This document shows, in pieces, positions 32,738 to 43,290 of a stretch of DNA of 64,000 nucleotides (its first letter is position 1; each line of letters opens with the position of its first letter). The notes under the pieces were generated by a model, which searched no databases, had not been told where the DNA came from, and saw nothing but the letters and a program-made list of their open reading frames with translations. The DNA lies in contig JAKCPI010002040.1 of NCBI GenBank assembly GCA_023213315.1, positions 1 through 64,000 on the forward strand, written 5' to 3'. The position numbers were made by a program, and so were the translations under genes. The DNA is from Euborellia annulipes (taxonomy: Eukaryota > Arthropoda > Insecta > Dermaptera > Anisolabididae).

Positions 32738-32820
32738 AATCTGGTGTGACTATCGCACAGCACACAACTTTCTCTTACCTTCGGAAATCGAAAGTTGTGT
32801 TCTGTAGATTTTTTTGTGTC
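32738..32820 (+). repeat. R1 hairpin joined to the SINE-B tail
   Basis: AAATCTGGTGTGACTATCGC, then ACACAACTTTC, TTACCTTCGGAAATCG and GAAAGTTGTGT. The far arm is shortened. No R1 body follows; R2 sequence starts next. Confidence 0.65.
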
Positions 32821-33163
32821 GACATAAAGGAGCAATGTCCGTTTGTTTGTTTATATAAGCATATCAGTTTTCGAAAACGGCTTTAACGATTTTTTTCAAA
32901 TTTTAAATATATACTATTTGTTGTCCCAAAATGAAATTGTGCTAGGTCTCCTCATGTTTGGAAAAATTCGGGTACCGGTGTACTTTTTTTAGTTTTTTCC
33001 AATTTTCTTGAAATTCACTTTAAAGATTTCTATCAAATTTTAAATATTTTCTTATTTCTTCTATACAAATCAAATTGCGCCCCTCGAATACTAGTACCTT
33101 ACTGGTGTATTTTTTTTTTTAGTTTTTTCCAATTTTCTTGAAATTCGTTTTAAAGATTTTATA

Positions 33164-34094
33164 ATGTTTTAAACCTATGGGCTCGTCTCCTGGCCAATCC
33201 CTCCCTCTCCTTACCCAGGACCAGGGTTACCACGCGTCCTACTTTCGGTAGGACAGTCCTACAATCACAATGAATGTCCTACGTCCTACAATGAAGCCTA
33301 ATGTGTCCTACTTTGAAAATAAAATATTAAGTTGATTTTTATAAGTCTGTATAATCGATTTCTAAACGCCCGGATGAAAGAAATAAGTGTTCAGTAGAGT
33401 TAATCAAAGCGGAATTGCTTGTAAGCATTAATTGTAAAGAAAATTGCTTACAATTTTATGAGAAAGTTCGAAACAACATTAAATTATTTAAATGCGCGAA
33501 GAGTGATGAAAAATATAAGTTCAGACATTGAATGTAGTCATTAAATAAATAACTTAAAATAAATTAGCATTACCATCACCTAAAATATATTATATATATA
33601 TATATATATATGTCCATTTCCTATTGTCCTACATTGAGCATTTTAATATGTGGCAACCCTGCCCAGGACCCACAGATTTAGAATATATCTCTCTACGAAT
33701 ATTTAAATTTTAATTACTGTCCAATTTTGTAAATTTAATTTTTTATATCAATAATTAATTACAATGTATTTAATTTAATAATACCAAAAAGGCCAATTAG
33801 TAGAAAAATACCTATTATTTTAAATGATATTATTAAAATACTAATTTCTGATTATTATATTAATATTAATTAATTTTATTGAAAATAATAATTTTTAATT
33901 GTCTCCAGGCCGCCAAGGCCTACGCATCGTCTGGCCAACTCATAACTCATTATTAAAGTTTTCTAATGAGACACTGTCTCCTTCAAGTAACCACCCAGTA
34001 ATGTTGCTATTCCTCAAAGCTCTCACTGGACTGTTATTTCTTATTTAGGTGTTTTTATTGATGTTTCCATTGAGGAGCAAGTTGTCTCGTTATA
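33164..34094 (+). repeat. Solo LTR related to the 1-6153 element, itself interrupted
   Basis: The 3' part clearly aligns with the LTR at 1-943: AAAGTTTTCTAATGAG against AAAGTTTTATTATGAG, CACCCAGTAATGTTGC against CATCCAGTAGTGTTGC, CTCACTGGACTG against CTCCCTGGACCA, and TTTTTATTGATGTTTCC...GTCTCGTTATA against ...TTCTCGTTACA. It begins TGTTTTAAACC where the R2 sequence breaks and ends where R2 resumes. Less the hAT it is about 490 bp, half the length of the other LTR, so a related but distinct family. Left boundary is approximate. Confidence 0.5.
33222..33661. mobile_element. hAT element, 440 bp, perfect 8-bp duplication
   Basis: Starts CAGGGTTACCACGCG and ends ATGTGGCAACCCTG. CCCAGGAC is duplicated exactly at 33214-33221 and 33662-33669. 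The interior holds TCCTACTTTCGGTAGGACAG and a TA microsatellite, with no transposase. It sits inside the solo LTR. Confidence 0.85.
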
Positions 34095-34877
34095 ATTTCT
34101 TTCAAATTTTAAATATTTTCCTATTTCTTCTATACAAATCAAATTGCGCCCCTCGAGTATTCGTACTTTACTGATGTACTTTTTTCAGTTTTTTACAGTT
34201 TTATAAAAAAAGACCGAGCTCCGGCTCGGCCAACCCGGAACTAATAATAATAATAATTCAAAAAATATCTTTCGATTTTTAGTAATATATATAGACAGTA
34301 TTTTAAATTCAATTATAGGCTCTATACATTATTAATACAGGATAATAATTGTTGACTCAGCCCTTTAGTTTAAGAGTTACTTGGATTATATTTTTTAATT
34401 GAATATTTATGAGGTCTTACCCTTTTTCTTTGTTAGAAGCATAATTCTTAATGGGACAATTCAAAAGATATAAAGTTGAAATTAATTTTACAAATGCATT
34501 ATAAAAAAAAAAGTTAGCGTTTTTTTTTTTTATTTTTTATCCTAACTTGAAAATTAACTTCGATCTCCCTCGAAAGTAAGAAAAGTTCATTGGGTGATTA
34601 ATAAAGAATATTAATGGATTTTTTTTTTTACTTCATAAGGAAGAGAGAGAGAGAAAAAGGACATTTTTAATAGAAAAGTTGGAAAAAATCCTTCTAATAG
34701 TCATATAAAATTTTTATTAAACATTTTCAATACTTATTTTGAAATAAGTTTCTTGGATTGCGTATATAATTAATAACAGCGGTTAAGAATAGGCCCGGAA
34801 AATCACCTCCACGTCAGTCAGCCAACGACAAGGATAGATTTTTTCAAGTATTTAAATTGGTATCAAATATAGATCTA

Positions 34878-35966
34878 CACTGTAAAAAAAATTTAATTTT
34901 AGAATGTTTTAGTATAGTAAATTTACAAATTTTTCTTGTAAATGATAAATACCATACATTTGTATACTAAATTTACAAATCTATACATTCAAAAAATTTT
35001 TACAACCAAAAAACATTTTAAAATTACAATTCTCTTGGAAAATTAGAGTAAATATTGTAATTTTACCATTCGATTTCTAATTTTACAATACAACGGCATT
35101 GTAATTTTAGAAAAGGGTTTGTAATTTTACAAAAAGGTTTCTAATTTTACAATACAACGGCATTGTAATTTTAGAACACGGCTTGTAATTTTAGAAAAGG
35201 GTTTGTAATTTTACAAAAAGGTTTCTAATTTTACAATACAAGGGTTTTGTAATTTTCCTTTTAAGGCTGTCTGAGAGGCCAACTTGGCCGACTTTGTTTC
35301 GACTGCTTTTTAGCTTTCTTAATAAGGACATTTTTGGCACTATAAGGATTTATTTAAGTTATAATAATACAAAAAATAATAATATTAAGATAACTTTAAG
35401 TTTATTTTTTATTTTATTATTTAGTAAAAATAGTTTACAATGAGGTCATACTTGAATGCCAAATAGCAGAGATAGATCATTAGTTAACAGGTGATTCGAT
35501 GGTCAAATGGACTAGGCAGCAGACTTCTACCAAAAAGGTCAGTGTTCAAATCCTGGAGGAATTTTTCATTAAATAAAAATATTTACTTCACTCCATTCAG
35601 GTAGAGACGTCCCCTAAAGGTCAATAACCTATGGATCCAGTCGTAAATTTCTTTTTCTTTTTCTAAATATTAGTAAAATTACAAACATTTGGATTGTAAA
35701 ATTGCTAAATATTTGTAAAATTACCACACATTTGGACTCGAAAATTGCTAAATATTAGTAAAATTACTAAATATTGGTAAAATTACCAGACATTTGGACT
35801 CGAAAATTGCTAAATATTAGTAAAATTACCACACATTTGTAAACGATTTTTGCAAAGAGTTTTGTAAAAATATAATTCAACTGTATAGTAAATTTAGTAT
35901 CTATTGGTCTTGGAAATTTGCTTACAACAAAAAAATTGTAAAATCATCAAAATTTTTTTTACAGTG
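34878..35966. mobile_element. CACTG-ended element, 1.09 kb, with arrayed GTAATTTTA motifs
   Basis: Ends CACTGTAAAAAAAATTT as an inverted repeat, flanked by TA (34876-34877, 35967-35968). The left 370 bp and right 280 bp are built of repeated units around GTAATTTTACAA, TTTCTAATTTTACAATAC and GTAAAATTAC, as in subterminal binding arrays. A tRNA-derived segment sits in the middle. No transposase. It shares the CACTG plus TA layout of 22575-27444 but not its sequence. Confidence 0.72.
35488..35660 (+). mobile_element. SINE-D-like insertion in the CACTG element
   Basis: GATGGTCAAATGGACTAGGC (A-box-like) and AGTGTTCAAATCCTGG (B box) are followed by GAATTTTTCATTAAATAAAA, which closely matches the region just after the B box of the SINE at 53804-54295. 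No clear target duplication was seen. Confidence 0.5.
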
Positions 35967-35973
35967 TAATTTT

Positions 35974-36182
35974 AATAATTTATGGGAAAAAACAGGAAGT
36001 TACTTGGATGTGTAGTTAAGTCTCTAGATGTTATTTGTCGTTAAAAAAAGAAAATAAATTGGCTCAGTCAGTCAATAAAAATCCTGAAAAAAAAATTTAT
36101 TTTCTTTTTGTAACGTCAAATAACATATAGAGACTTAACTACACATCCAAGTAACTTCCTGTTTTTTCCCATAAATTAAAAA
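35974..36182. repeat. 209-bp palindrome (MITE-like)
   Basis: Arms of about 85 bp: TTTATGGGAAAAAACAGGAA and GTTACTTGGATGTGTAGTTA against their complements at the right end, around a short A/T-rich centre. The left edge lies within 8 bp of the end of the CACTG element. Confidence 0.7.
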
Positions 36183-36547
36183 AATCTTGGTCTGTTTCAA
36201 GAAATAATTTAAATAAGTTTTTAGGAATCTATACAAAAAGATAGATAAAAAAATTTCGTTTCAAAACTAAAAAACTATATTTTCTCTCCATCACATTTAA
36301 ACATTTTTAACTTTTTAACTATATGTTGACAAGATTTTCAAGATTTCAATTATATGCAACGCTGGCTGGCCTGATGATGCTATAAATAGCGAAATCGATC
36401 GCCATGAGGATAAATAATTATTAATAAAATAAACATCTGGCCTTTAGTTAATTTTAACTTACCTCTTCATATTTAATCTAACTTGAATATATAAATAAAT
36501 TGTATCCTTATCATTTTTACTTTCTCTCTATTTTTTATTTCATTTAA
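36183..36547. other. AT-rich DNA with a hammerhead-like motif
   Basis: At 36371-36394 CTGATGA, then stem GCTAT-AA-ATAGC, then GAAA resembles the conserved core of a hammerhead ribozyme. One extra T lies between CTGATGA and the stem, and no convincing stem III or cleavage site was found. It could be a decayed Penelope terminal repeat. Confidence 0.35.
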
Positions 36548-36692
36548 GGTATTTTTCTGCATCTAATTCCATTTAGACCCAGTCTCTATTTATTTCAAAT
36601 AAATCTTTGTTGCATGAGACGGGATGCGAACTCTTGACCTCTAGCACAAGAGTCAGAAACTCTACCACTGAGATATTTTCCAAGGCTCTCTT
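36548..36692 (-). mobile_element. SINE-A copy, diverged
   Basis: AGGTATTTTTCTGCATC, CTATTTATTTCAAATAAAT, GAGACGGGATGCGAACTC and the tRNA-head complement AGAAACTCTACCACTGAGA match SINE-A on the minus strand. Confidence 0.65.
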
Positions 36693-38442
36693 TATCATTG
36701 ATTGTATTGGCTTCGATTATGAAGAGCTCTATTTTTGCTATGGGGTATGAGTCATGCATTTTTTTTTCATATTGGATAGTTAAATTTGCTGATAGGTTAT
36801 ATAAAACGAATCTTCATAAAAATGGCAAGTTAAAGCTATAAATCATCTAGTTTTGACCAAGTTGAAATATATATAAATCGGATTCCGGTGGATCTTTGTT
36901 GATAAAATATGAAATTGGAGAGTGTAGAGTGTGAAGTGTAGAGTTTCCGTGTCTGTATAAAAATCCGGTGAGCCAACACGAAACGACTTTTACTATTTCG
37001 TTTATTCGTTGATGTCATCACGAAGTTGTATATTCACTCCTATCATCACACCGAAGTCGCCATTTTTCTGTCGCCCGGCTTCCATTCAATTTAACCAATT
37101 TTAATATATTAGATTTAAAATTAAATTAAAAAAAAAATCTCTCTTTTTTGCCAAGATAACATTGATTTATTAAGTTAATTTATTTATTTAATTATTAAAT
37201 CGAAGATTTATGATGAAAAGTAGAACGAGTTTTAGAATTCAAGCCTCAGTCATTAATAATGCAATTATGTCAACAAGATTTTTATCACCAAATTCCGTCT
37301 CTCTCTTTTTATATTTTATTATTTATATCATACCTTAATCAAATAAGCTTTCTATTATGTGATTAGTATTCTCATCCAAAAATCTTTCTCTCCATTAATT
37401 AAATAAATGGATACCGGTATTTCAAAACATGCAATATATTCACATATCAGGCCCGAATAATCTAAGATTTAATTGATTCTTTATTATTACAAATTACAAT
37501 AAAATTAACATGGAGCAATTTATTATTCACTTTTCTAAGTGATTTTATCTTAAAAATACTTAAGATACGGTTAAAAGAAGGACTGGATAACAATTCTTAT
37601 TATTTAACTATATATTATTTAAGATGGTCTTTTAAAGATTATTTTTATTTAAACGTAATGTTTAAAGAGAGAACGAAAAAAAGTGTTAAAAAAGAAAAGG
37701 TAAAGCTCCTCCCTTTAAATGTTTATTGGCTTAAAGTAGCCTTCCCTTAAGGATGGTTGGTCCTTTTGCACTCAACTCCAACAAATGGACAGGTTAACTA
37801 ATAACTTATGTCTTCAGATCCACCCTTCCTTTGTATTAGCAGGAAACCCATGGAAGGAAGTGTAAAAGAGAGCTTGATTCAAAAAAAAGAAAGGAAAAAA
37901 ACACAAAAAAAAAAACTATCTACTGTTTATACAAATGACTCTTTAAAAAAAAACCTTTTCTAATAAAATACGCCTGAACCGTTATAAAGAGGAAATAATA
38001 AAATTTTGATGAATCAAGAACAAAGAATTCAAAAATATAATTTTTCATTTATTTGAAACTTTCTATATTATGTAGAAAGAAGTCATCTGCAGCATCAATA
38101 ACAATGAAGGATTTTGAAATTGTTATAAAAAAAGAGGGGAGAAATCATGATAATGGGTCAATTATATGTGACTTGTGTGATCTCTAGTTAAATTTCACAT
38201 GCTCATCTTCTCTCTATTAACTTACACATTCAAAATATCATTATTTTTTATTTAATTTACAAAGTTCTCTTTTTAAGGACGAATGATACTTCTTACAATA
38301 GGCGCCCAGTAGAATTTCTTTCTTGTTCAATAAGTCGTCGCGAAATTGTCAGTACAACTTGTAGGCGAACGGGAGTTGAAAGTTATCCAGTTCTTTAGAG
38401 AGATTATATTAGGAAGGAAACGGTATTTTTTTTTTTTTTTTA
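36693..38442. other. Lower-repeat AT-rich DNA, no gene supported
   Basis: Mostly sequence with no internal copies elsewhere in the window. Short open frames (for example antisense around 36836-37021) have no known motif. This is the most likely stretch to be unique host DNA, but no exon or promoter could be argued. Confidence 0.35.
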
Positions 38443-38834
38443 TTTAAGGTGCGCGTCTCGAAAAACCGTTAAAGCACGATTGACTCGAGGCGGCACGAGA
38501 TGTCGTTAGTGTTCCCCCATTGGAATACACGTAACTTGTTCCATTTAATTCAAGACTTTCCAGCTAATTAATTAAAGGCAAAAAATTAATTATTTTTTAA
38601 CACAATGATTACTAATTTAATTATCTACAACTTATAGAGCTCCTTTTTTTAAAATATCTTTTATTTAATGCGATTAATCTGAAAAAAAAAAAATTTTTCA
38701 AAAATCAAAAAAAGGGCTCATTATTTGTAGATATTTTAAATAGCTTTAATTTAAAAAAAATTTGAGGTTGATAGCTTCAAAATTGTGGCCGCTGGAAAGT
38801 CCCAAAATTAGCACCCCGAGACGCGCACCTTAAA
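38443..38834. mobile_element. TIR MITE, 392 bp
   Basis: TTTAAGGTGCGCGTCTCG at 38443-38460 is mirrored by CGAGACGCGCACCTTAAA at 38817-38834. The right part carries AAATTTGAGGTTGATAGCTTC and GTGGCCGCTGGAAAG, shared with 31862-31985. No ORF; superfamily not assigned. Confidence 0.75.
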
Positions 38835-39296
38835 AGCTTCACACAGCAATGTCATTTTGTTGCGTACAATCAATTAAATATCTCAAATTTTTAATTGCCA
38901 GTTGTGTATCCTAAAGAAAACTTTTGGAAATCAAAACGTCAGCCTCATAATAGAAATTTTTTATTTATATACTATGAGCTGACTTCTCTTTACTTATATG
39001 AAAATTAGATTAGACTAATTTCTTAAATATTTTAACAAATTTTATTGTTTTATTTATTTCTTTTTTGTCTATTAAATAATAAGTAAAATTATTAGTCGGT
39101 AAAGCTATATGAAATAAAAATGGCGAAAAATGACAGCGTTGGCTCCTGTACTTTAACACAGAGGTAGAGAGGGTAGTAATCGTTCCTGTTCTAAGAGACA
39201 AAAATTTAAATTAAATTCGCTTCCCATAATTTTTAATAAAAACGGACGAATATCCAATGTTAATTCTTGGATATTTAAATAATTGTTAATTATAAG
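38835..39296. other. AT-rich flank, nothing recognised
   Basis: May include the body of the outer hAT whose end lies at 40833-40932, but no matching left terminus was found. Confidence 0.3.
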
Positions 39297-40210
39297 TAGA
39301 GAGCGGAAAGTCTCTTATTTTTGGAAAAAAGTCGCCTTAAAAGTCAAAAAGTCTATTTTTGGCAAAAAAAAAAGTCTCTAAAAAGTTGCTGTCAAGTTTA
39401 AGAATTAATAATATGAAAAAGTAAAAGAAATACGGCCTTGAAGCACTGTACAATTTATTTTGATAACTCGGAAACCTTGTTTTAATAGATGAATTGTTGA
39501 GTTTGATGACTGTAGATATTCAATTAGGAGAGGACGGGAGCCTTCCCGGGACACAGCAGCCAAGTAAACTTGTTTTAATAATTTAAGTAATCATTTGAAT
39601 TAGATATTGATATTCATGATTACCTCAATTCAGATTTGACTAAACACTAAACTACTCACATATTTGTTAAATATAATTTTATATAATCGAACTGAAAAAT
39701 ACGATTGACAAATAAATATGAAATGAAAAAGAAATATGCTGAGGAACTTTGACAGTTGAAACATTTCAATCTATCCCTATTTGTTCTATTAATTATGTAT
39801 TATTTGAGGTAATTTTAAGCAATAAAAGATTCTAAATAATAAATTTCTAGTTTTATTGTAATTTGAAATTAATTTAGTCCCTTATGGACGAAAACAAAGG
39901 GAATGCTTAAAGTTTTAGGAAAATTTTGAAAATTCTCAAAGTTCAAAGGCGATGAAAAAAATATGACCTCTATGGATCAGGACCACTCTAATATGCATAT
40001 TAAGATAAGAGAAAGGAAAAATTAATTGATTTTTTTAAATATTTATTTTGCAATATGCGATTGTATTATTTAATTTTTATTTTTATGAAGGTAAGAAAAT
40101 GTTCACTCTAGAGCTTTGGGAGTCATTTGTGTGTATTAAAAATATGATTTGCAAAATAAATTATTTTAATGTGGAAAGCAACCGCTGGGGTATTTTTCTC
40201 CGAAAACCTT

Positions 40211-40490
40211 TTTTTTTTTTTTTTTTTTTTTTTTATAAAAATTCACACTTTTTTCTCATTCACACTCACACTCACACACACATTCACACAGTCTTTTCGG
40301 CAACTCAGCCCATTTAAGACTTTAGACGATAACCGTTGTGATTAACATATAAATTGTGGGTTCAGGCATTTCTATTTAAGCCATCTGGTATCCAAATGGC
40401 TTAAATAAAATCATCGGACTGCCTGGGTCCGAATCCGCGACGTCTGGTATAGGAGGGAGGCGCTCTACCTACTACGCCAAACTCGGGGGC
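40211..40490 (-). mobile_element. SINE-B, complete, perfect 13-bp duplication
   Basis: CTCCGAAAACCTT occurs at 40198-40210 and 40491-40503, flanking a complete 280-bp element: poly-T at the left, the complement of the GTGAGTGTGAGTG tract, GCCGAAAAGACTGTGTGAA, the palindromic core and the tRNA-like head (GCGTAGTAGGTAGAGCGCC, GCGGATTCGGACCCAGG) at the right. This is the reference copy for the family. Confidence 0.9.
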
Positions 40491-40504
40491 CTCCGAAAAC
40501 CTTA

Positions 40505-40578
40505 TTTGGATATAAATCAATTGAAATAAATAGGGACATGGTTTAAATGGCCTCGATGCCGAAAAAGACCATAAAAAA
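40505..40578 (+). mobile_element. SINE-A tail fragment
   Basis: CAATTGAAATAAATAGGGAC, then TTTAAATGGCCTCGATGCCG and AAAAAGACC, is the 3' half of SINE-A in plus orientation, without the tRNA head. Confidence 0.6.
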
Positions 40579-40832
40579 AGAAAAAAAACTCAATGGCTTC
40601 AGCCGAAAATGCAAAATTTTAAAAAGCATATTATATTAAAAAATTTATAAAATGTCGGTGATAAAAGTCGATTTTTCAAAAAAAAGTCTGACAGGCAAAA
40701 AAGCACAAAAAAAGTCATTTTGAAAATCTCAAAAAACGTTTCTTTTTGTGAGTGAGATCAGTGAAGAAAATCTGGAAAAGTCTCAAAATTGACAAAAGTC
40801 GAAAGACTATTTTTTCGCTCTCTAATTATAAG

Positions 40833-40932
40833 TAATAATTTTTATCTTTCATTAGACGTCCGCGGCCCAGTTCCAATCAGCCCGCGGCCCACAAGTAGGC
40901 CGCTGCCCACAGGTTGGGAACCGCTGGTTTAA
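40833..40932 (-). mobile_element. hAT terminus (CAGCGGTTCCCAACC type)
   Basis: On the minus strand it begins CAGCGGTTCCCAACCTGTGG and continues into GGAACTGGGCCGCGGACG and GAAAGATAAAAATTA. The same order occurs at 60428-60490. The opposite end of this copy was not located; the 39297-40824 element is inserted in it. Confidence 0.6.
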
Positions 40933-40944
40933 ACAATTGCGTCC

Positions 40945-41075
40945 CTCTTTATTTCATTTGTTTGGTATTAAAATCAATAGAAATAAATTTTTCGCCTCGG
41001 TCGGGACCCCTTGACCTTTGGCATCAGAAGCAAATGCTCTACCTCTGAGCCTTAGGTCAAGGGCCGCCTAACATT
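40945..41075 (-). mobile_element. SINE-A head and core copy
   Basis: The complement of GGCTCAGAGGTAGAGCATTTG (tRNA A-box region), TTCTGATGCCAAAGGTCAAG and GGGGTCCCGACC (B-box region), with the GAAATAAATTTTTCGCC core. The head would fold with a CTG anticodon, so a tRNA-Gln-like origin is possible. Confidence 0.68.
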
Positions 41076-42069
41076 CAAATAACACGTTCCAAGATCTTGA
41101 AGAAGGTCTCGACGTCAACGAGGAAACAAATAATTCAAAAAAACATACAAAAAGTTTTACCATTTCGAGCTTTGACAAATAAATGATGCTTACTAGTGCT
41201 TTTAAGGAATAAATAAAAAATAATTCCTTAAAATTAATAATTTTTTTTTTAACATTTTAGTATAGCTCTATAAAAACCCTGTGATAAATGAAAAATTATG
41301 AATATGAACTTTTTTTTAAGGGGGTAATTTTTTTTTATATATCTTAACAGAAGCCTCAAACTCAAAGACCAGAGCCTTTCTTTTATACTCTTTCTGTCTG
41401 GAGCGGACAGAAGGGTATAAATGATTGACACAATGACAGAGGAATTAGCGCTCATTGTAACCGCTAATATATATTATATATATATAGTGAGAGAAAAAGA
41501 GAGAGGAAATGACAAATGATGAACCGTGAAACGTTTAAGGGTGGCGAAAAATTGAATTATTAAAAAAGTTCATGAATGATAGATCCCATTGGGAGAAGAA
41601 GGGAAAATCGATGTATTTTTAAGTCGCCTTGACATATATAGGAACAAGAGTTCCTCTCACTTTTTCTCTCTCTCTCTCTCTCTCTCCTATAAAATGGAAT
41701 CCATTCCGCACGGTTAGAGATGTGCCCGCTGAGGCGGGTGTACTTCCCATACCAAAATAATCGTTCTTATCCTTTGGAATGTAACTAGAAATATGCATGC
41801 ATGTGTTAAACGGAAATAAGAATCTATACTTTATTTTATATATTTGTTAAAATATTTTTACTCTCGAGGAGCCTAAAAATAATATAATAAATAATCTTTA
41901 ATTAATATTTACTATTTAATAATTATTTAATCAATTAATGTTGTACATGGTCATATTATAATCGAGAAAGTTTCTTCGGTATTTTTAGTTCCTGGAGATA
42001 CAATTTGAGATAAAATTAGGTAGGTAATTCAAAATTTTTTATTTTTATTTTTTTATTCAGAGCGTTGTT
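41076..42069. other. AT-rich DNA with a CT microsatellite
   Basis: (CT)n at about 41664-41686, a TATATA tract at 41466-41487 and AT-rich flanks. No gene. Confidence 0.5.
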
Positions 42070-42460
42070 TTTACTTTCTCTTACCCTATATATGAGATAT
42101 ATAGAAAGAAAGTATTGAGATCATGTATAAATTTCGATATCGAGATTTTGATATTTGTTTTGAGGTCCCATGAGTCCAAAAAAGAGGGTCCTGCAAATTG
42201 GTGTCCGTGTGACTGCGTGTTACCATATTAAGCATGAAGGAATTGAGCTAATTGAAATTTTACATTTAAGTTAGATACCCTCCCGGACACTCAAAAAAGC
42301 TTTTGAACAAAATCAGCTAAAACTTTACTGATGTACTTTTTCAGTTTTTTCGATTTTCTCCAACGATTTTGATTAATTTCAAAAATCAATTATTTTTTTG
42401 ATGCTCTTTAAAATGTATATTCCCATTTTACTCTTGAAATCTTTTGAAGTATACTTTATT
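42070..42460 (+). repeat. R1 copy, 3' truncated
   Basis: TTTTACTTTCTCTTACCC, GATATCGAGATTTTGAT and CTTTACTGATGTACTTTTTC follow the R1 order. It stops near ATATTCCCATTTTACTCTTG before the terminal hairpin. Confidence 0.62.
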
Positions 42461-42479
42461 TATTCATTTGCGATATGTG

Positions 42480-42545
42480 TATTATTTCAGTATATAGCCT
42501 TCATCAGAGCTACATAATGCCGAAATGATGTAGAGGCGTATCTCG
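42480..42545 (-). repeat. Penelope-type motif
   Basis: On the minus strand, CTCTGATGAAGGCTATATAC followed by TGAAATAATAC; on the plus strand, GCTACATAATGCCGAAATG. This CTGATGA...GAAA arrangement is found at Penelope element termini and is degenerate here. Confidence 0.4.
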
Positions 42546-42734
42546 TCACAAGTGAATAAAAACAATTTTGAATTAACTACCTAATTGAATCTCTAATGAT
42601 CCAGAAACCGAACTAATGAAGAAACTTTCTCAAATATACTTTTTAAATGAAATGATCTTATAACAATGAAATAAAAAAATCTAATCATTGGTTTTAAAAA
42701 GTTTATTGTATTGTAAAATCCAAATATTTTTTTT

Positions 42735-43290
42735 TTAATCTGGTCGCACAGCACACAACTTTCATTTACCTTTGGTAATCGAAAGTTGTGTTCTGTTATT
42801 TACATTTTGCTACCATGGCAACCATTCCTCCTTTCATATGAAGTACAAGAGTAAAATTGTCTTCAAACAATTTTGAGAGCAAAATGAGAATATACATTTT
42901 AAAGAGAATCTAAATAGTAATTGATTTTTGAATTTTAATAAAAATTGTTAGAGCGAATTTTGGGAAAATCGAAAAAAAACTCAAAAAGAACATCGGTAAA
43001 GTACTAGTGCTACTCTTTGGCGGATTTTGTTCAAAAGCTTCGTGTCAAGTGCCAGGGAAGTGCCTAACTTAAAAATAAAATTTCAACCTCCTAGCTTTTT
43101 CGTTCTTGAGATATTTTGTTCACATACAGACCCACAGACAGACCATGTTGCGAAAACTACTTTTTCGGACTCAGGGGATCTCAAAACGTGTATATCCATC
43201 AAAATCTGGATATCGAATTATTGAAATGAATTCAATACTTTCTCTCTATATATAGGCCTATATACTGTATTAACATATATGGAGGTAAGA
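42735..43290 (-). repeat. R1 copy
   Basis: Hairpin end (AATCTGGTCGCACAGCACAC...GAAAGTTGTGTTCTG) at 42737-42798, body with AAGTACTAGTGCTACTC, CAGACAGACCATGTTGCG and AATTCAATACTTTCTCTC, ending GGAGGTAAGAGAAAGTA. The outer arm of the hairpin is lost. Confidence 0.65.

Larger units (their letters stand above)
32826..34244 (+). mobile_element. Helitron-like R2 copy, interrupted
   Basis: AAAGGAGCAATGTCCGTTTG...AAGCATATCAG matches the start of 21571-22064. The module AATTTTAAATATTTTC...AAATTGCGCCCCTCG occurs before (about 33030) and after (34100-34160) the interruption. The 3' end has a hairpin CCGAGCTCCGGCTCGG, then CCAACCCGGAACTAA next to T, a CTRR|T-type Helitron end. About 930 bp (33164-34094) of other elements are inserted. 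Confidence 0.55.
39297..40824. mobile_element. hAT-like element, 1.53 kb, hosting SINEs
   Basis: Ends TAGAGAGCGGAAAGTCT and the complement of TAGAGAGCGAAAAAATAG. ATTATAAG is present at 39289-39296 and 40825-40832. An 8-bp duplication with this end fits hAT; reading the ends as AGAGAGCG would give a 10-bp duplication instead, closer to Mutator-like. Repeated AAAAAGTCTCTAAAA and AAAAGTC words occur near both ends. No transposase ORF. It contains 40211-40490. Confidence 0.65.
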
